Assembly: GCA_024642005.1 (NCBI GenBank)
Contig: JAHECA010000024.1
Span: forward strand, 1 to 54,591
Reading direction: 5' to 3'
Length of the DNA: 54,591 nt
Source of the DNA: Robiginitalea sp.
GTDB taxonomy: Bacteria; Bacteroidota; Bacteroidia; Flavobacteriales; Flavobacteriaceae
The position numbers and the translations under genes were made by a program. The notes under the pieces are model-generated. The model was given only the letters and a program-made list of their open reading frames with translations. It ran no database searches and had not been told where the DNA came from. This document shows, piece after piece, positions 34,156-42,163 of this stretch (its first letter is position 1; each line of letters opens with the position of its first letter).

Positions 34156-34435
34156 GCGCCCTCGCTTAGGCGTTTTTGCAGTTATCACTGCAAAACCGGG
34201 CACCGGAAGCTAAAGGCGGTCCAAGGCTTCCCGCCTTCTTAACGCTCCCGCTACCCTACGCTGAACCTCGGGAATATCCGCCTTCGGCGGATTTGGGTAT
34301 ATCTTGTTTGGAAGAATTGCCAGCGATAGTCGGTGGCGCTAGCGGAAGTGCGATTTGCGCAGCAAATGGAAAGCATGGAGCGACCAGCGCCAGCCGCGGT
34401 TTTGCGAAACAAAAATCGCCTCAATTCTTCACCAG

Positions 34436-34573
34436 GGTCGTTTTCTTTGCCACTTTACTCATTGCTGGTCAATTTTTTCTGAAGGTATTCGTGAACCTCC
34501 TGCGTCGGTTTCTTTTAGACCAGTAAAAGAAAGTGGAAATAAAGGTGAGTTACTCCGCAGGTGTGACGAACCA
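34436..34573 (-). repeat. Dispersed palindromic repeat, copy B (inverted)
   Basis: On the minus strand this matches copy C at 52742. The AT hairpin (34509-34532, loop GACCAG on the plus strand) is identical in all 24 bases to 52777-52800. The CGTCAC-CCTGC part upstream of it is present as GCAGGTGTGACG at 34558-34569, but its GC hairpin has decayed. The downstream GGTCGTTTTCTTTG (34436-34449) equals the reverse of 52805-52818. About 60 bases separate this last block from the hairpin, against 4 in copy C, so copy B carries an insertion or copy C a deletion. Confidence 0.7.
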
Positions 34574-34683
34574 TCACCCCGCCGGGGCGTGTTTAGAACG
34601 AGTTACCGATTTCCGCAGGCGTAGATCCTATGAGGGTGTGTATAAGGCCCATGGAGCAGATCACTCGCTGTTAGATATGTGAT

Positions 34684-34720
34684 TGTCATTTCGAAGGAGC
34701 AGGGCGACTGAGAAATCTCA
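34684..34720. repeat. GTCATTTCGAA...GAGAAATCTCA intergenic repeat
   Basis: The stretch begins GTCATTTCGAAGGAGCAG and ends GACTGAGAAATCTCA. Sequences of this kind (GTCATTTCGA-n-GAGAAATCT) are scattered between genes in many Bacteroidota genomes, as I recall. It contains no open frame. Between it and the gene at 34920 I see only one weak hairpin, CCGCTCCGATAGAAGCGG, near 34783. Confidence 0.5.
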
Positions 34721-34919
34721 AATTGCCAAATCCGCGAATTGATTCAACAGTCAATCGAAAAGACCTTCGCTTCCTTCTTTAGCCGCTCCGATAGAAGCGG
34801 TGACTTTGCTTTTTGTCTACGAAAACAGCCCGTCTGTCTCCTGAGACTGGGTCTCTGTAGCATTTGAAACTATCTGGTTTGTCAGCTTCTTAATTTAGGG
34901 TAAACAAAGCAGAAAAATC

Positions 34920-35600
34920 ATGAGTACGAAAAGCTTCTTCTGGTTGATCCTGTTCGCAGCTTTGAGCTTTCAATGCTCCAAGACTACTGACGAGACAGAC
35001 GAAATTTCCTTTCCACCCGCCAAACCGTCGGTGGATAACCCGGATTCAACCCCCGAACCCACTCCCGGAAAGGGGAACCAGGGGCCGGCTTTTTCTGCAA
35101 CCGGGTTTGCAGATGCTTCCAACGCCCGTCTGATCGTAAACAGCCTGAATGCCCGTGTGGATCCCGAAAATCAGTACGTGGTTGCGTGGTTGGAGGGCAA
35201 CAACGACAACGGCGCGTGTTGCTACGATGGAAGTAAGATATCGGAACTATTTCTTCATGAGGATGGCACTGTCTATGCTTCCTTGCTCAGGAATGACAGG
35301 TTTTCGATTCTGAATCTACCCTATGGCGGGGATTGGACATATATCTTTCAATGGAACCTGGAATACCTCCTTGTTGAGCATGCAACGCTACCGGATGAAA
35401 TGGTTATCTCCGGAACGGGCTTAGGTTCTTATTTCTATGGAGATGCGGCAAATAATTCCCTGGGGATCCGGTTCGAGTTCACGGGTACCCAAATCGAGGG
35501 CACCAAGGATTTTGAGGGCCCTTTTACCCTTGAGGAAAAATCACGAGACGAAAAGTACAGCCTGTTCCTTACCGGCACCCTGACCCTGGAGCGGGATTAG
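34920..35600 (+). CDS. Uncharacterised lipoprotein, 226 residues
   Basis: The N-terminus STKSFFWLILFAALSFQC is a signal peptide with a lipobox, followed by an acidic, proline-rich linker (SFPPAKPSVDNPDSTPEPTPGKG). The folded part starts at about residue 60 and is rich in strands and aromatic residues (VAWLEGNNDNGACCYDGSKI, GDWTYIFQWNLEYL, GIRFEFTGTQIEG). It may be a lipocalin-like or similar barrel; I recognise no family. The DNA is visibly less GC-rich than the surrounding genes. It lies right after the repeat-rich stretch 34079-34720 and 109 bases before a second unknown lipoprotein, so the two may form one accessory unit. Confidence 0.75.
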   Translation: MSTKSFFWLILFAALSFQCSKTTDETDEISFPPAKPSVDNPDSTPEPTPGKGNQGPAFSATGFADASNARLIVNSLNARVDPENQYVVAWLEGNNDNGACCYDGSKISELFLHEDGTVYASLLRNDRFSILNLPYGGDWTYIFQWNLEYLLVEHATLPDEMVISGTGLGSYFYGDAANNSLGIRFEFTGTQIEGTKDFEGPFTLEEKSRDEKYSLFLTGTLTLERD

Positions 35601-35709
35601 CATTTTTTGAGTAGGGTGTTTTCATCCCTCAGAAAACCTTCAGCCTGGGGATAAGGCCCGGAATCCATTCATAATTTTTTTATACAAGCAACTAATACTG
35701 GAATTGGAA

Positions 35710-37488
35710 ATGAAAAAACTAGGAAACCTTACGACCCAGGCCCTGCTGCTCACAGGAGCACTCTGGCTGGCATCATGCCAGCGTGACCCGGAACAGTCGA
35801 GCCCCACCGATGATCTTTCGGCTACATCCTTCACGGCCTCTTCAGAACTGGCCGGGCTTATCAGGGCGGTCGCCGCTTTTGATGGCTCCTTCGACAACAT
35901 CGTTGATGGCAGCAGCTGTTTAGCCCTGAAATTCCCCTATACGGTTACGGCAAACGGGATCGAGCTGGAAATAAAATCTCAGAACGACCTGCAATTGATC
36001 GAAGATGCTTTCGATGCGTTTATTGATGACACCGACGTCCTGGAAATCCATTTCCCGATTTCCATAACCTTATCTGACCATTCTGAAGTGGGGGTCACAG
36101 ACAAGGATGAGCTGGCTGATTTTGGGCGCGATTGCGTGGAAGGGGGCGAAGATGACGACAATGAATGTGTCGATTTTGTGTACCCTATCCACTTGTTTAC
36201 CCTAGACCGCAGCGATGCGCCATCCGGGAATTTAAGGGTCGATAGCGATAAGCAGTTATGGCAGTTTTTTAGGGACCTGGGGGAAAATGAGAAGGTGGGC
36301 GTGGAATTCCCGATCACCCTTCGGGGCGACCAAATAGGAACTGAATCCGGGAGTCTTAAAGTCGACAGAAATGAACAGTTGACGGCACAGCTTAGGCCCG
36401 GCTTATGTGATGAAGATGACGACAACAATTATATCGATGATGATTTTTATGGCTGGAGCCCGGGACAATGCCCCTGGGAGGTCCTTACCCTGAAAAGTGA
36501 AGGTGTTGACCTGAGTGACCAGTACAGTGGTTTCTGGTTTACCTTCTATGCCGGCAGCGGTTGGTATGGGGTAAATCCCTACGTAGAGTTGCGCGACCGC
36601 TATGGCAATATCCAGTATGGTGAGTATAATTGGGTGGAGGACACTGGCGGTAACTTACGGGTGGGATTAACCTTCTCGGCTCCGGTATATTTCAATTTCA
36701 CTTATACAGCCAACCGGGTTGGAGAAGATAAAATCAGGCTGTTTCACTCCGAAGGGAATTATATGGAGGTGCAGTTGAATTGCAAAAACCCGGAAGGCCT
36801 TCAGTCAAATCTTAATGAGATATTGCAGGAGTGCAACTGGGTGATCCGCAATGTGCTGAATCAGGATGAAAGGGTCCGCCGGCTGCTCGGCTATGAGTTG
36901 GAATTCCAGCCAGCAGGTGTTGTGAACCTCAACAATGGCGCTACCGTGGTTCAAGGGAGTTGGGAAGTGGTCAGGGGCTCAGCAGAGGCGAACGTGCTGG
37001 CCATCACTTTCAGTGAAACCCCCGAATTGAACTTCGAATGGAACTTACATGCGTTTTTCGACAACCACCTCGAATTTTCGACCGAAGATGGCTCCGAACT
37101 CGTAATCGAACAAGTGTGTGATTACGGCACTGATGCCCTATTGGAACAGGTTGTTGAAACCCTGAAGAACGGCACTTGGCAAGTCGCTTCCTATATCAAT
37201 GACAGAGATGTTCTCACCGCCGAATATGCCGGCTATGCCTTCAGTTTCGGGGCTGAACACCTGCTCGGCGTTAGCAGCAATGGGAATCCTTTAGAAACAG
37301 GCTTGTGGCGGGTAACCCGCAAGATTGAAGGCGGACTTACCCTCTACATGAACCTGGGGGCAGACGGCGGCCAGCTCTCGGAGTTCACCTTAGACTGGAA
37401 CCTGGTTTCGATTACCGGCAACCGAATGGAATTGAGAGGCAGCGCCAACCCCGGTACATTATCAGCTTTGGTATTCGAGAAGTTTTAA
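35710..37488 (+). CDS. Large uncharacterised lipoprotein with internal repeats
   Basis: 592 residues from the ATG at 35710. MKKLGNLTTQALLLTGALWLASC is a lipoprotein signal. Residues about 55-235 contain two related units, each with a Cys near the start, an F/Y-P-Y/I strand, an acidic helix and an F-P-I-[ST]-[IL] strand (SSCLALKFPYTVTANG with LEIHFPISITLSD; NECVDFVYPIHLF with VGVEFPITLRGD). A strongly acidic stretch (EDDDNNYIDDD) follows. The C-terminal half holds two lipocalin-like units, each with a G/S-x-W-x-V-x-x turn (WVIRNVLNQDERVRRLLGYE; GTWQVASYINDRDVL). No family is recognised. A surface protein that binds ions or carbohydrate is possible, but this is a guess. A clear terminator follows at 37551. 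Confidence 0.78.
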   Translation: MKKLGNLTTQALLLTGALWLASCQRDPEQSSPTDDLSATSFTASSELAGLIRAVAAFDGSFDNIVDGSSCLALKFPYTVTANGIELEIKSQNDLQLIEDAFDAFIDDTDVLEIHFPISITLSDHSEVGVTDKDELADFGRDCVEGGEDDDNECVDFVYPIHLFTLDRSDAPSGNLRVDSDKQLWQFFRDLGENEKVGVEFPITLRGDQIGTESGSLKVDRNEQLTAQLRPGLCDEDDDNNYIDDDFYGWSPGQCPWEVLTLKSEGVDLSDQYSGFWFTFYAGSGWYGVNPYVELRDRYGNIQYGEYNWVEDTGGNLRVGLTFSAPVYFNFTYTANRVGEDKIRLFHSEGNYMEVQLNCKNPEGLQSNLNEILQECNWVIRNVLNQDERVRRLLGYELEFQPAGVVNLNNGATVVQGSWEVVRGSAEANVLAITFSETPELNFEWNLHAFFDNHLEFSTEDGSELVIEQVCDYGTDALLEQVVETLKNGTWQVASYINDRDVLTAEYAGYAFSFGAEHLLGVSSNGNPLETGLWRVTRKIEGGLTLYMNLGADGGQLSEFTLDWNLVSITGNRMELRGSANPGTLSALVFEKF

Positions 37489-37550
37489 GATGGCCAGGGA
37501 TATATCCCCCGGCTAATGAGTAAGTTTCACAACCAATTTGTATCCGATTG

Positions 37551-37577
37551 GCGGCTCCCCTTGGGGAGCCGCTTTTT
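37551..37577 (+). terminator. Strong terminator after the large lipoprotein gene
   Basis: GCGGCTCCCC at 37551-37560 and GGGGAGCCGC at 37563-37572 form a long GC stem with a very tight loop, followed by TTTTTT. The 160 bases from here to the GNAT gene hold nothing else that I can identify. Confidence 0.9.
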
Positions 37578-37736
37578 TAATGGGCATGGTAACAATCGGC
37601 AGTTGGTCAAAGATGGAACCCCAATGCAGACCTGTATAAGATTTCCACATGAAATAGCGCTCCAAAATCAGAATACAGGAAGTTGGCCAGGCCGATCGGT
37701 AAGTTGGCAAATCAGCATATTAGCCCATTGGCACAT

Positions 37737-38231
37737 TTAATAAAGCTCCACCTCCATCTGGATATTGCTGCGCTTGTAGGGGGAAGTGCCCCCGGTTACC
37801 TCCCGGAAACCCAGGCTGCGGTAGAGGGCCAGGGCTGGCTTGAGCACGGTGTTGCTTTCCAGGTACAACTTGCGGGCGCCCAGCTCGCGGGCCTTTTCGA
37901 GGGCAGCTTTGCACAGGGCTTTGCCGATGCCCCGGCCCTGATAGACGGGGTCGACCCCCATCTTGGCCAGTTCAAAGCGGCACCCGGGCCGCTCTGAGAC
38001 CATCAGGGCACAAACCCCCACGGGTATTCCTCCTTCCAGGGCCACCAGGATTTGCCCGCCCGGTTCCAAAACACTGCGTTCGGGGTGCTCCAGGGCTTCG
38101 TGGTCTTTGGGCTCCATCACAAAGTAGGCATCAATCCAGGCCTTGTTAAGGGTGTAAAACGCCTGCCGGTACCGCGGTTCAAAGGGGACGATCTGAAGGG
38201 AAAGGGCTTCGGGCATGGTCTGCTGGGGCAT
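37737..38231 (-). CDS. GNAT-family N-acetyltransferase
   Basis: About 164 residues from the ATG at 38231; an ATG at 38216 (MPEALSLQIVPF) is an equally possible start. The acetyl-CoA site is the segment MGVDPVYQGRGIGKALCKAALEKA, with the Q-G-x-G-I-G loop. LYLESNTVLKPALALYRSLGFREV is the usual C-terminal half of the fold. The acceptor substrate cannot be predicted. The start region overlaps or abuts the stop of the upstream sugar-isomerase-like gene at 38240, so the two are probably co-transcribed. Confidence 0.88.
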   Translation of the reverse strand: MPQQTMPEALSLQIVPFEPRYRQAFYTLNKAWIDAYFVMEPKDHEALEHPERSVLEPGGQILVALEGGIPVGVCALMVSERPGCRFELAKMGVDPVYQGRGIGKALCKAALEKARELGARKLYLESNTVLKPALALYRSLGFREVTGGTSPYKRSNIQMEVELY

Positions 38232-38239
38232 TCGGAAAA

Positions 38240-39181
38240 TCAATCGAGCTGGGGCCAGAGGCGTTCCAGCAGGGCCTTGGTGGCGCGAATGCCTTCGGGC
38301 TCGCCCAGGCGGTTGCCCTCGTACTCGATGCCGATGTACCCCTGGTAGCCGGCATCCTTTACTTGCTGCAAGAGGGCCTGGTAGGGCAGGAGCGTCTCGT
38401 TTCCGGCAGCGTCAAAGTCGTATGACTTGGCGCTTACCCCCATGGCCAGGGGCAGGAAATCGGCCAATCCGTTTTCAGGCCCGTAATTGTCGCTGCAGGT
38501 GCCGCCCTGGGTGCTGCCCCACTCCACCGCTAGGCACCAGTTTCCGAAATCGGGCAGGGTACCCAGGCCCGGGTGGCCCACCCCGCGAATCAGGTCGGCC
38601 ATAAAGCGGCCGTCGGAGCTGTGCAGGCCGTGGTTCTCAACCAAAACATTGATTTCATAGGGGGTCGCCTTTTCAGCCAGACGCCCCAGCCCGTCAGATA
38701 GGTTTTCCCGCAGCTGCTCGCGGGTGCCGCGGCCGAACGCGTTTACCCGTATGGCATGGCAGCCCAGCTCATAGGCGGCCTCGACCCACTTCATATGGTT
38801 GTCTACCGCTTCCTGCCTTTTTCCGGCGTCGGGGTCGCCCAGCAACCCTTCGTTGTCGACCATGATCAGCACGTTGGTGACCCCCAGGTCGTCGGTCTCG
38901 CGGCGGAGATCCTTCCAGAAGGTTAGGTCATTGGCGTATTCCATATAGAACTGGTTAACGTATTCAACGGCTTGAATGCCGTAGGCTGAAAGGGCCGTTC
39001 GTGGAAAGTCGATGGCTTTGAGCTGGCCGGCGCCCAGGGCCCGGTGCAGCGACCACTGGGCCAGGGAGAGCTTCAACTCAGGGGCCACAGGCCCTGCAAA
39101 ACCAAAGGTGTAAGGGGCCGGCATAAGCAAAGCGGCGCTTCCCAGCCCGGCGGCCTGCATGAAATTTCGGCGTGTCGGCAT
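38240..39181 (-). CDS. Tat-exported sugar phosphate isomerase/epimerase-like TIM-barrel protein
   Basis: A 313-residue protein of the AP-endonuclease-2/hydroxypyruvate isomerase-like barrel family. The N-terminus MPTRRNFMQAAGLGSAALLM has the twin-arginine pattern, so it is exported folded. In the barrel, metal-ligand type residues are seen in VLVENHGLHSSDGRF, GTLPDFGNWC and YIGIEYEGN. Tat-exported members of this family are common in Bacteroidota and are usually linked to sugar or inositol use, with unproven substrates. Here there is no matching sugar cluster nearby; the neighbours are a small membrane protein and an acetyltransferase. Confidence 0.85.
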   Translation of the reverse strand: MPTRRNFMQAAGLGSAALLMPAPYTFGFAGPVAPELKLSLAQWSLHRALGAGQLKAIDFPRTALSAYGIQAVEYVNQFYMEYANDLTFWKDLRRETDDLGVTNVLIMVDNEGLLGDPDAGKRQEAVDNHMKWVEAAYELGCHAIRVNAFGRGTREQLRENLSDGLGRLAEKATPYEINVLVENHGLHSSDGRFMADLIRGVGHPGLGTLPDFGNWCLAVEWGSTQGGTCSDNYGPENGLADFLPLAMGVSAKSYDFDAAGNETLLPYQALLQQVKDAGYQGYIGIEYEGNRLGEPEGIRATKALLERLWPQLD

Positions 39182-39191
39182 GTGGTTGCAA

Positions 39192-39563
39192 TTAAGATGA
39201 GACGTTATTTTTCTTGGCGATGATCTCCACGATCCAGTAGATTAGCTGGCCAATGCCGCTGGCAAAAATGAAGAGCAGGATCCAGACCAGCAGCAGGTTG
39301 TTGTGCTGCAGGTTCGGGTTTTTCACCGCGTGGACAATGTAGAAGATCAGGCTGGCGATAGCGAGTAGCACCATCAGCAGTATCATGGCCATAAACACGC
39401 CGAAGCCACCCCAGAAGGCCATGGGCGGGGAGTCTTGGTGTTCCAGTTCTTCGAGGTTGCCAAAAATGGAGATCATGAAGACGGCATAGCCCCCGATTAT
39501 AAGGACCAGGCCGATAAAGGGCGCCAGGGCAAAAAACGCCTGCCAGAATTTGCTGTTGATCAT
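39192..39563 (-). CDS. Small multi-pass membrane protein, unknown function
   Basis: 123 residues with three clear membrane helices: FFALAPFIGLVLIIGGYAVFMI near the start, FGVFMAMILLMVLLAIASLIFYIV in the middle, and LLLVWILLFIFASGIGQLIYWIV at the end. The C-terminus is basic (EIIAKKNNVSS) and likely cytoplasmic. I recognise no family beyond the general phospholipase_D-nuclease N-terminal or DUF-type small membrane proteins, which it resembles in its last helix pair. It lies 10 bases upstream of the sugar-isomerase-like gene. Confidence 0.75.
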   Translation of the reverse strand: MINSKFWQAFFALAPFIGLVLIIGGYAVFMISIFGNLEELEHQDSPPMAFWGGFGVFMAMILLMVLLAIASLIFYIVHAVKNPNLQHNNLLLVWILLFIFASGIGQLIYWIVEIIAKKNNVSS

Positions 39564-39608
39564 GGCTTTGGTTGTTTTTCTTAAAGATACCGAATAGACC
39601 GCAGACCG

Positions 39609-40220
39609 TCAAGAGTCTTTTTGCGCATGCATGGCCCGGGCCACCTGGGCCGAAAGCCCGCCCCGTTTCTCGAGCTCAGTGGTAATTCGGGCATGGTCGG
39701 CTTCCCTGCCCTGGGAGAGCTTGTAAGCCGCGGCAACCGCTACGGCCTCGATGCGGAAGCCCACAATGCCCCTGACCTGTCGCAGGGTGGCAGGGGAGAG
39801 GTTGTGGAGGGAAACGGGCTCGTCCGAATCCTGTTCGTATTTGTCGACCAGCCGATGCAGGGAGGCCATTAGTTCTTCGTCGCTCTGGCGTCGGCAGGTG
39901 CCGCGCAGGTGCACGGCCTGGTAGTTCCAGGTGGGCACTTCCTCTTCGCGGTACCAGGAAGAGGAAACATAGGCGTGGGGCCCGTTGAAGATGCAGAGGA
40001 CGGGCTGGCCGTCGCGCAGGTGCTGCCAGTGCGGGTTCGCTTTGGCCAGGTGGCCTTCCAGGGCCCAGGAACCGTCTGGCCCGGCTACCAGTTCCAGGGG
40101 CAGGTGCGTGGCCAGTGGCCCTTCAGGGCTTTCGCTTACCAGGATGCCGAAGGCATTTTGTTCCAGGAAGGCCCGGATGGCCCCTGGGTCTTCTTGGCGG
40201 TATTTGTCGGGGATGTACAT
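39609..40220 (-). CDS. PaiB-like FMN-binding negative transcriptional regulator
   Basis: A 203-residue protein of the PaiB/FMN-binding split-barrel family (MYIPDKYRQEDPGAIRAFLEQNAFGILVS, then LPLELV and GHLAKANPHW). NYQAVHLRGTCR and IVGFRIEAVAVAAAYKLSQGR are further signature stretches. In Bacillus, PaiB acts with the acetyltransferase PaiA on sporulation and protease genes. No PaiA is adjacent here, although a GNAT gene is close at 37737. Binding of FMN is expected; the regulated genes are unknown. The 200-base gap to the divergent kinase gene contains the repeats and hairpin listed below. Confidence 0.88.
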   Translation of the reverse strand: MYIPDKYRQEDPGAIRAFLEQNAFGILVSESPEGPLATHLPLELVAGPDGSWALEGHLAKANPHWQHLRDGQPVLCIFNGPHAYVSSSWYREEEVPTWNYQAVHLRGTCRRQSDEELMASLHRLVDKYEQDSDEPVSLHNLSPATLRQVRGIVGFRIEAVAVAAAYKLSQGREADHARITTELEKRGGLSAQVARAMHAQKDS

Positions 40221-40279
40221 AATTGCGGTTCAGGTGGCTTAAAGGTAGCGATTCACCCGGTATCACGGCCAGCCTGATC

Positions 40280-40311
40280 ACGGTTCGGGAGCCATATCTG
40301 ACGGTTCGTCT
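40280..40311 (+). promoter_or_regulatory. Direct repeats, possible LytTR regulator site before the kinase operon
   Basis: ACGGTTCG occurs at 40280-40287 and again at 40301-40308, a start-to-start distance of 21 bp, or two helical turns. That is how LytTR proteins usually bind. The second copy is part of GACGGTTCGTCT (40300-40311), which recurs unchanged at 41757-41768. The site is about 110-140 bases before the kinase ATG. Confidence 0.5.
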
Positions 40312-40354
40312 GCAAAGATAGGGCGCTATCGCCCTGGGCGGCTCATCTTTGCAG
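40310..40354. promoter_or_regulatory. Nested hairpin in the paiB/kinase divergent region
   Basis: CTGCAAAGAT at 40310-40319 is matched perfectly by ATCTTTGCAG at 40345-40354. Inside it, AGGGCG (40320-40325) pairs with CGCCCT (40330-40335) around CTAT, stacked on the outer stem. Nine bases on the 3' side are unpaired. No T run follows in either direction, so it is more likely a leader-RNA structure or operator than a terminator. Confidence 0.6.
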
Positions 40355-40420
40355 CACCATACGGCTTGCCCCGGCGGAAGGGAGGCCCGAATTTTTGTTA
40401 CATTTATCGAACCAGACGAT

Positions 40421-41752
40421 ATGAAACTATTTTTCAGAGAATTGGGACGGGCCACCCTGGTAGGGTTGGCGATTTATGTGGTATTCCTGGCGATTTACTT
40501 CTTCATGGGCCGCGAAATCGTGCTGGACCGCGCGCTGGGCAGCGATTTTCTCGAGCACATGCTCTTTAGCTGGGTTATCTACATGGCCAATGCCTATGTG
40601 TTCCTGTACGCCTTCCGGCACTTCGGCCCCAGGGTATTCCACTGGAAGAACCTCGGGTTGTCGCTCCTGGCCAACGCAGGGGTTTCCATTTTGGCCATCT
40701 TTGCCGCCAACTTCATCCTTAAGGTGGGGGTGGGGGGTATGGAATTCCAGGCCTTTATGGCGCTGCAGACACCTGCTTATTACGCCGTGTCCCTGGCCAT
40801 CGCCCTTGTGGTATCCGGCATTTTCTACGCTTTCTTCTACAGCCGCCACCGGCAGGAAAACCGGGTGCAGGAGCAGCGGATTATCGCCCACACGGCCTCT
40901 GCCCAGTTCGACGCCCTGAAAAACCAGCTCGACCCCCACTTTTTGTTCAACAGCCTGAATGTGCTCACCAGCCTCATAGACGAAGACCCCAAACAGGCCC
41001 AGCGGTTTACCACTTCCCTGTCAAAGGTATACCGCTACGTGCTGGAGCAGAAGAACAAGGAACTGGTGCCCATAGACGAAGAATACGCCTTTGCCCGCAC
41101 CTATGTGGAATTGCTCAAGATGCGGTTCGAAGACAGCATCACCTTTGATATCCCCGAAAAGGCCATCGACCCCGAGGGCCGCATTGTGCCCCTGTCCCTT
41201 CAGCTGCTGCTGGAGAATGCGGTAAAGCACAACGTGGTTACCCCGGCCCGGCCCCTGCGCATTTCGGTGCGGGAAGAAGACGGCCTTCTGCTGGTGACCA
41301 ACAACCTGCAGCAAAAGCAGGTGGTCAAAAAGTCGAGCGGGGTGGGCCTGCAGAACATCCAGCAGCGTTATGCCCTGCTTACCGAACGGCGGTTGCACAT
41401 CGGCAAAAGCGATACCGAATTTCGGGTGGCCATTCCGGTGCTCACGCGCCAGGTGGGCCGGGCCCTGAGCCAGGAAGAATTCATCAGCGACAAGCGTTAC
41501 CAGAAAGCCCGGGAAAAGGTGGAAGCCCTAAAGGGGTTCTACGGTAACCTGGTCGCCTATTGCCTGGTGATTCCCGCCCTTGCCTGGCTCAATTACCGCA
41601 CCACCGACTTCCCCTGGGTTATTTTTCCGGCCCTTGGCTGGGGCTTCGGGGTGGTCATGCACGGGCTGGAGGCCTTTGGCTATAACCCGCTCTGGGGCAA
41701 GCGTTGGGAAGAGCGCAAGTTGCGCGAGCTCATGGAGAAGGACGAATTCTGA
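40421..41752 (+). CDS. LytS/YehU-type sensor histidine kinase with C-terminal 2TM domain
   Basis: 443 residues from the ATG at 40421. Four hydrophobic helices occupy about residues 10-140 with no large sensor domain. A His-kinase phosphoacceptor region of the LytS type follows, with His173 in QLDPHFLFNSLN, and an ATPase part with LLLENAVKHN as N-box. Unusually, the protein goes on past the kinase: from residue 357 a complete 2TM domain follows (KRYQKAREKVEALKGFYGNL, two membrane helices, WGKRWEERKLRELM). The same domain is encoded three more times downstream as single proteins. With the LytTR regulator at 42812 it forms a complete two-component system. The signal is unknown. Confidence 0.92.
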   Translation: MKLFFRELGRATLVGLAIYVVFLAIYFFMGREIVLDRALGSDFLEHMLFSWVIYMANAYVFLYAFRHFGPRVFHWKNLGLSLLANAGVSILAIFAANFILKVGVGGMEFQAFMALQTPAYYAVSLAIALVVSGIFYAFFYSRHRQENRVQEQRIIAHTASAQFDALKNQLDPHFLFNSLNVLTSLIDEDPKQAQRFTTSLSKVYRYVLEQKNKELVPIDEEYAFARTYVELLKMRFEDSITFDIPEKAIDPEGRIVPLSLQLLLENAVKHNVVTPARPLRISVREEDGLLLVTNNLQQKQVVKKSSGVGLQNIQQRYALLTERRLHIGKSDTEFRVAIPVLTRQVGRALSQEEFISDKRYQKAREKVEALKGFYGNLVAYCLVIPALAWLNYRTTDFPWVIFPALGWGFGVVMHGLEAFGYNPLWGKRWEERKLRELMEKDEF

Positions 41753-41755
41753 TTG

Positions 41756-41768
41756 AGACGGTTCGTCT
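41756..41768 (+). promoter_or_regulatory. Second copy of the 12-bp site, between the kinase and the first 2TM gene
   Basis: GACGGTTCGTCT at 41757-41768 is identical to 40300-40311. Here it is extended to a perfect inverted repeat, AGACG-GTT-CGTCT. A related CGGTTC lies at 41789-41794. It is 4 bases past the kinase stop codon and 85 bases before the next gene, the only sizeable gap in the operon, so it may serve an internal promoter. Confidence 0.45.
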
Positions 41769-41852
41769 ACCTGAATCGACAATTCAGTCGGTTCTCCTGG
41801 GAAAGGCGGCAGACATCCCCGAATTTTGGGGTATCATCAAAAAACAAACGTC

Positions 41853-42134
41853 ATGAACACCACTTCAAACGAACTCCGCTACCGCCTGGCCAAACAGCGG
41901 GTCGAACGCATAAAGGGCTTTTACGGCAACCTGATGGCTTACTGCCTGGTTATTCCAGCCCTGGCCTATGTGAATTACAACACCACCGATTTCCCCTGGG
42001 TTTTGTTTCCGATGGCAGGCTGGGGCTTCGGCCTGCTGATGCACGGCCTGGACGCTTTCGGCTGCAACCCTTTCCTGGGAAGGAACTGGGAGGCCCGCAA
42101 GATCCGGGAACTGATGTCTAAAGATTCCTATTAA
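41853..42134 (+). CDS. 2TM-domain protein 1
   Basis: A 93-residue protein from the ATG at 41853 (MNTTSNELRYRLAKQRVERIKGFYGN). It has two membrane helices (LMAYCLVIPALAYVNY and FPWVLFPMAGWGFGLLMHGLDAF) linked by a short turn, and ends in NPFLGRNWEARKIRELM. It is the closest of the three single copies to the 2TM domain of the kinase (shared FYGNL-AYCLVIPALA and TTDFPWV). Both ends should be cytoplasmic. The stop codon overlaps a possible upstream ATG of the next gene. Confidence 0.88.
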   Translation: MNTTSNELRYRLAKQRVERIKGFYGNLMAYCLVIPALAYVNYNTTDFPWVLFPMAGWGFGLLMHGLDAFGCNPFLGRNWEARKIRELMSKDSY

Positions 42135-42163
42135 TGGCGCACGGCGCCCAAACCCATCAAGTC

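Noticed and set aside
34176-34526. Open frame of 116 codons in the repeat-rich gap
   Set aside because: It runs across copy B of the palindromic repeat and has no domain, signal or sensible composition; a chance frame in repeat DNA.
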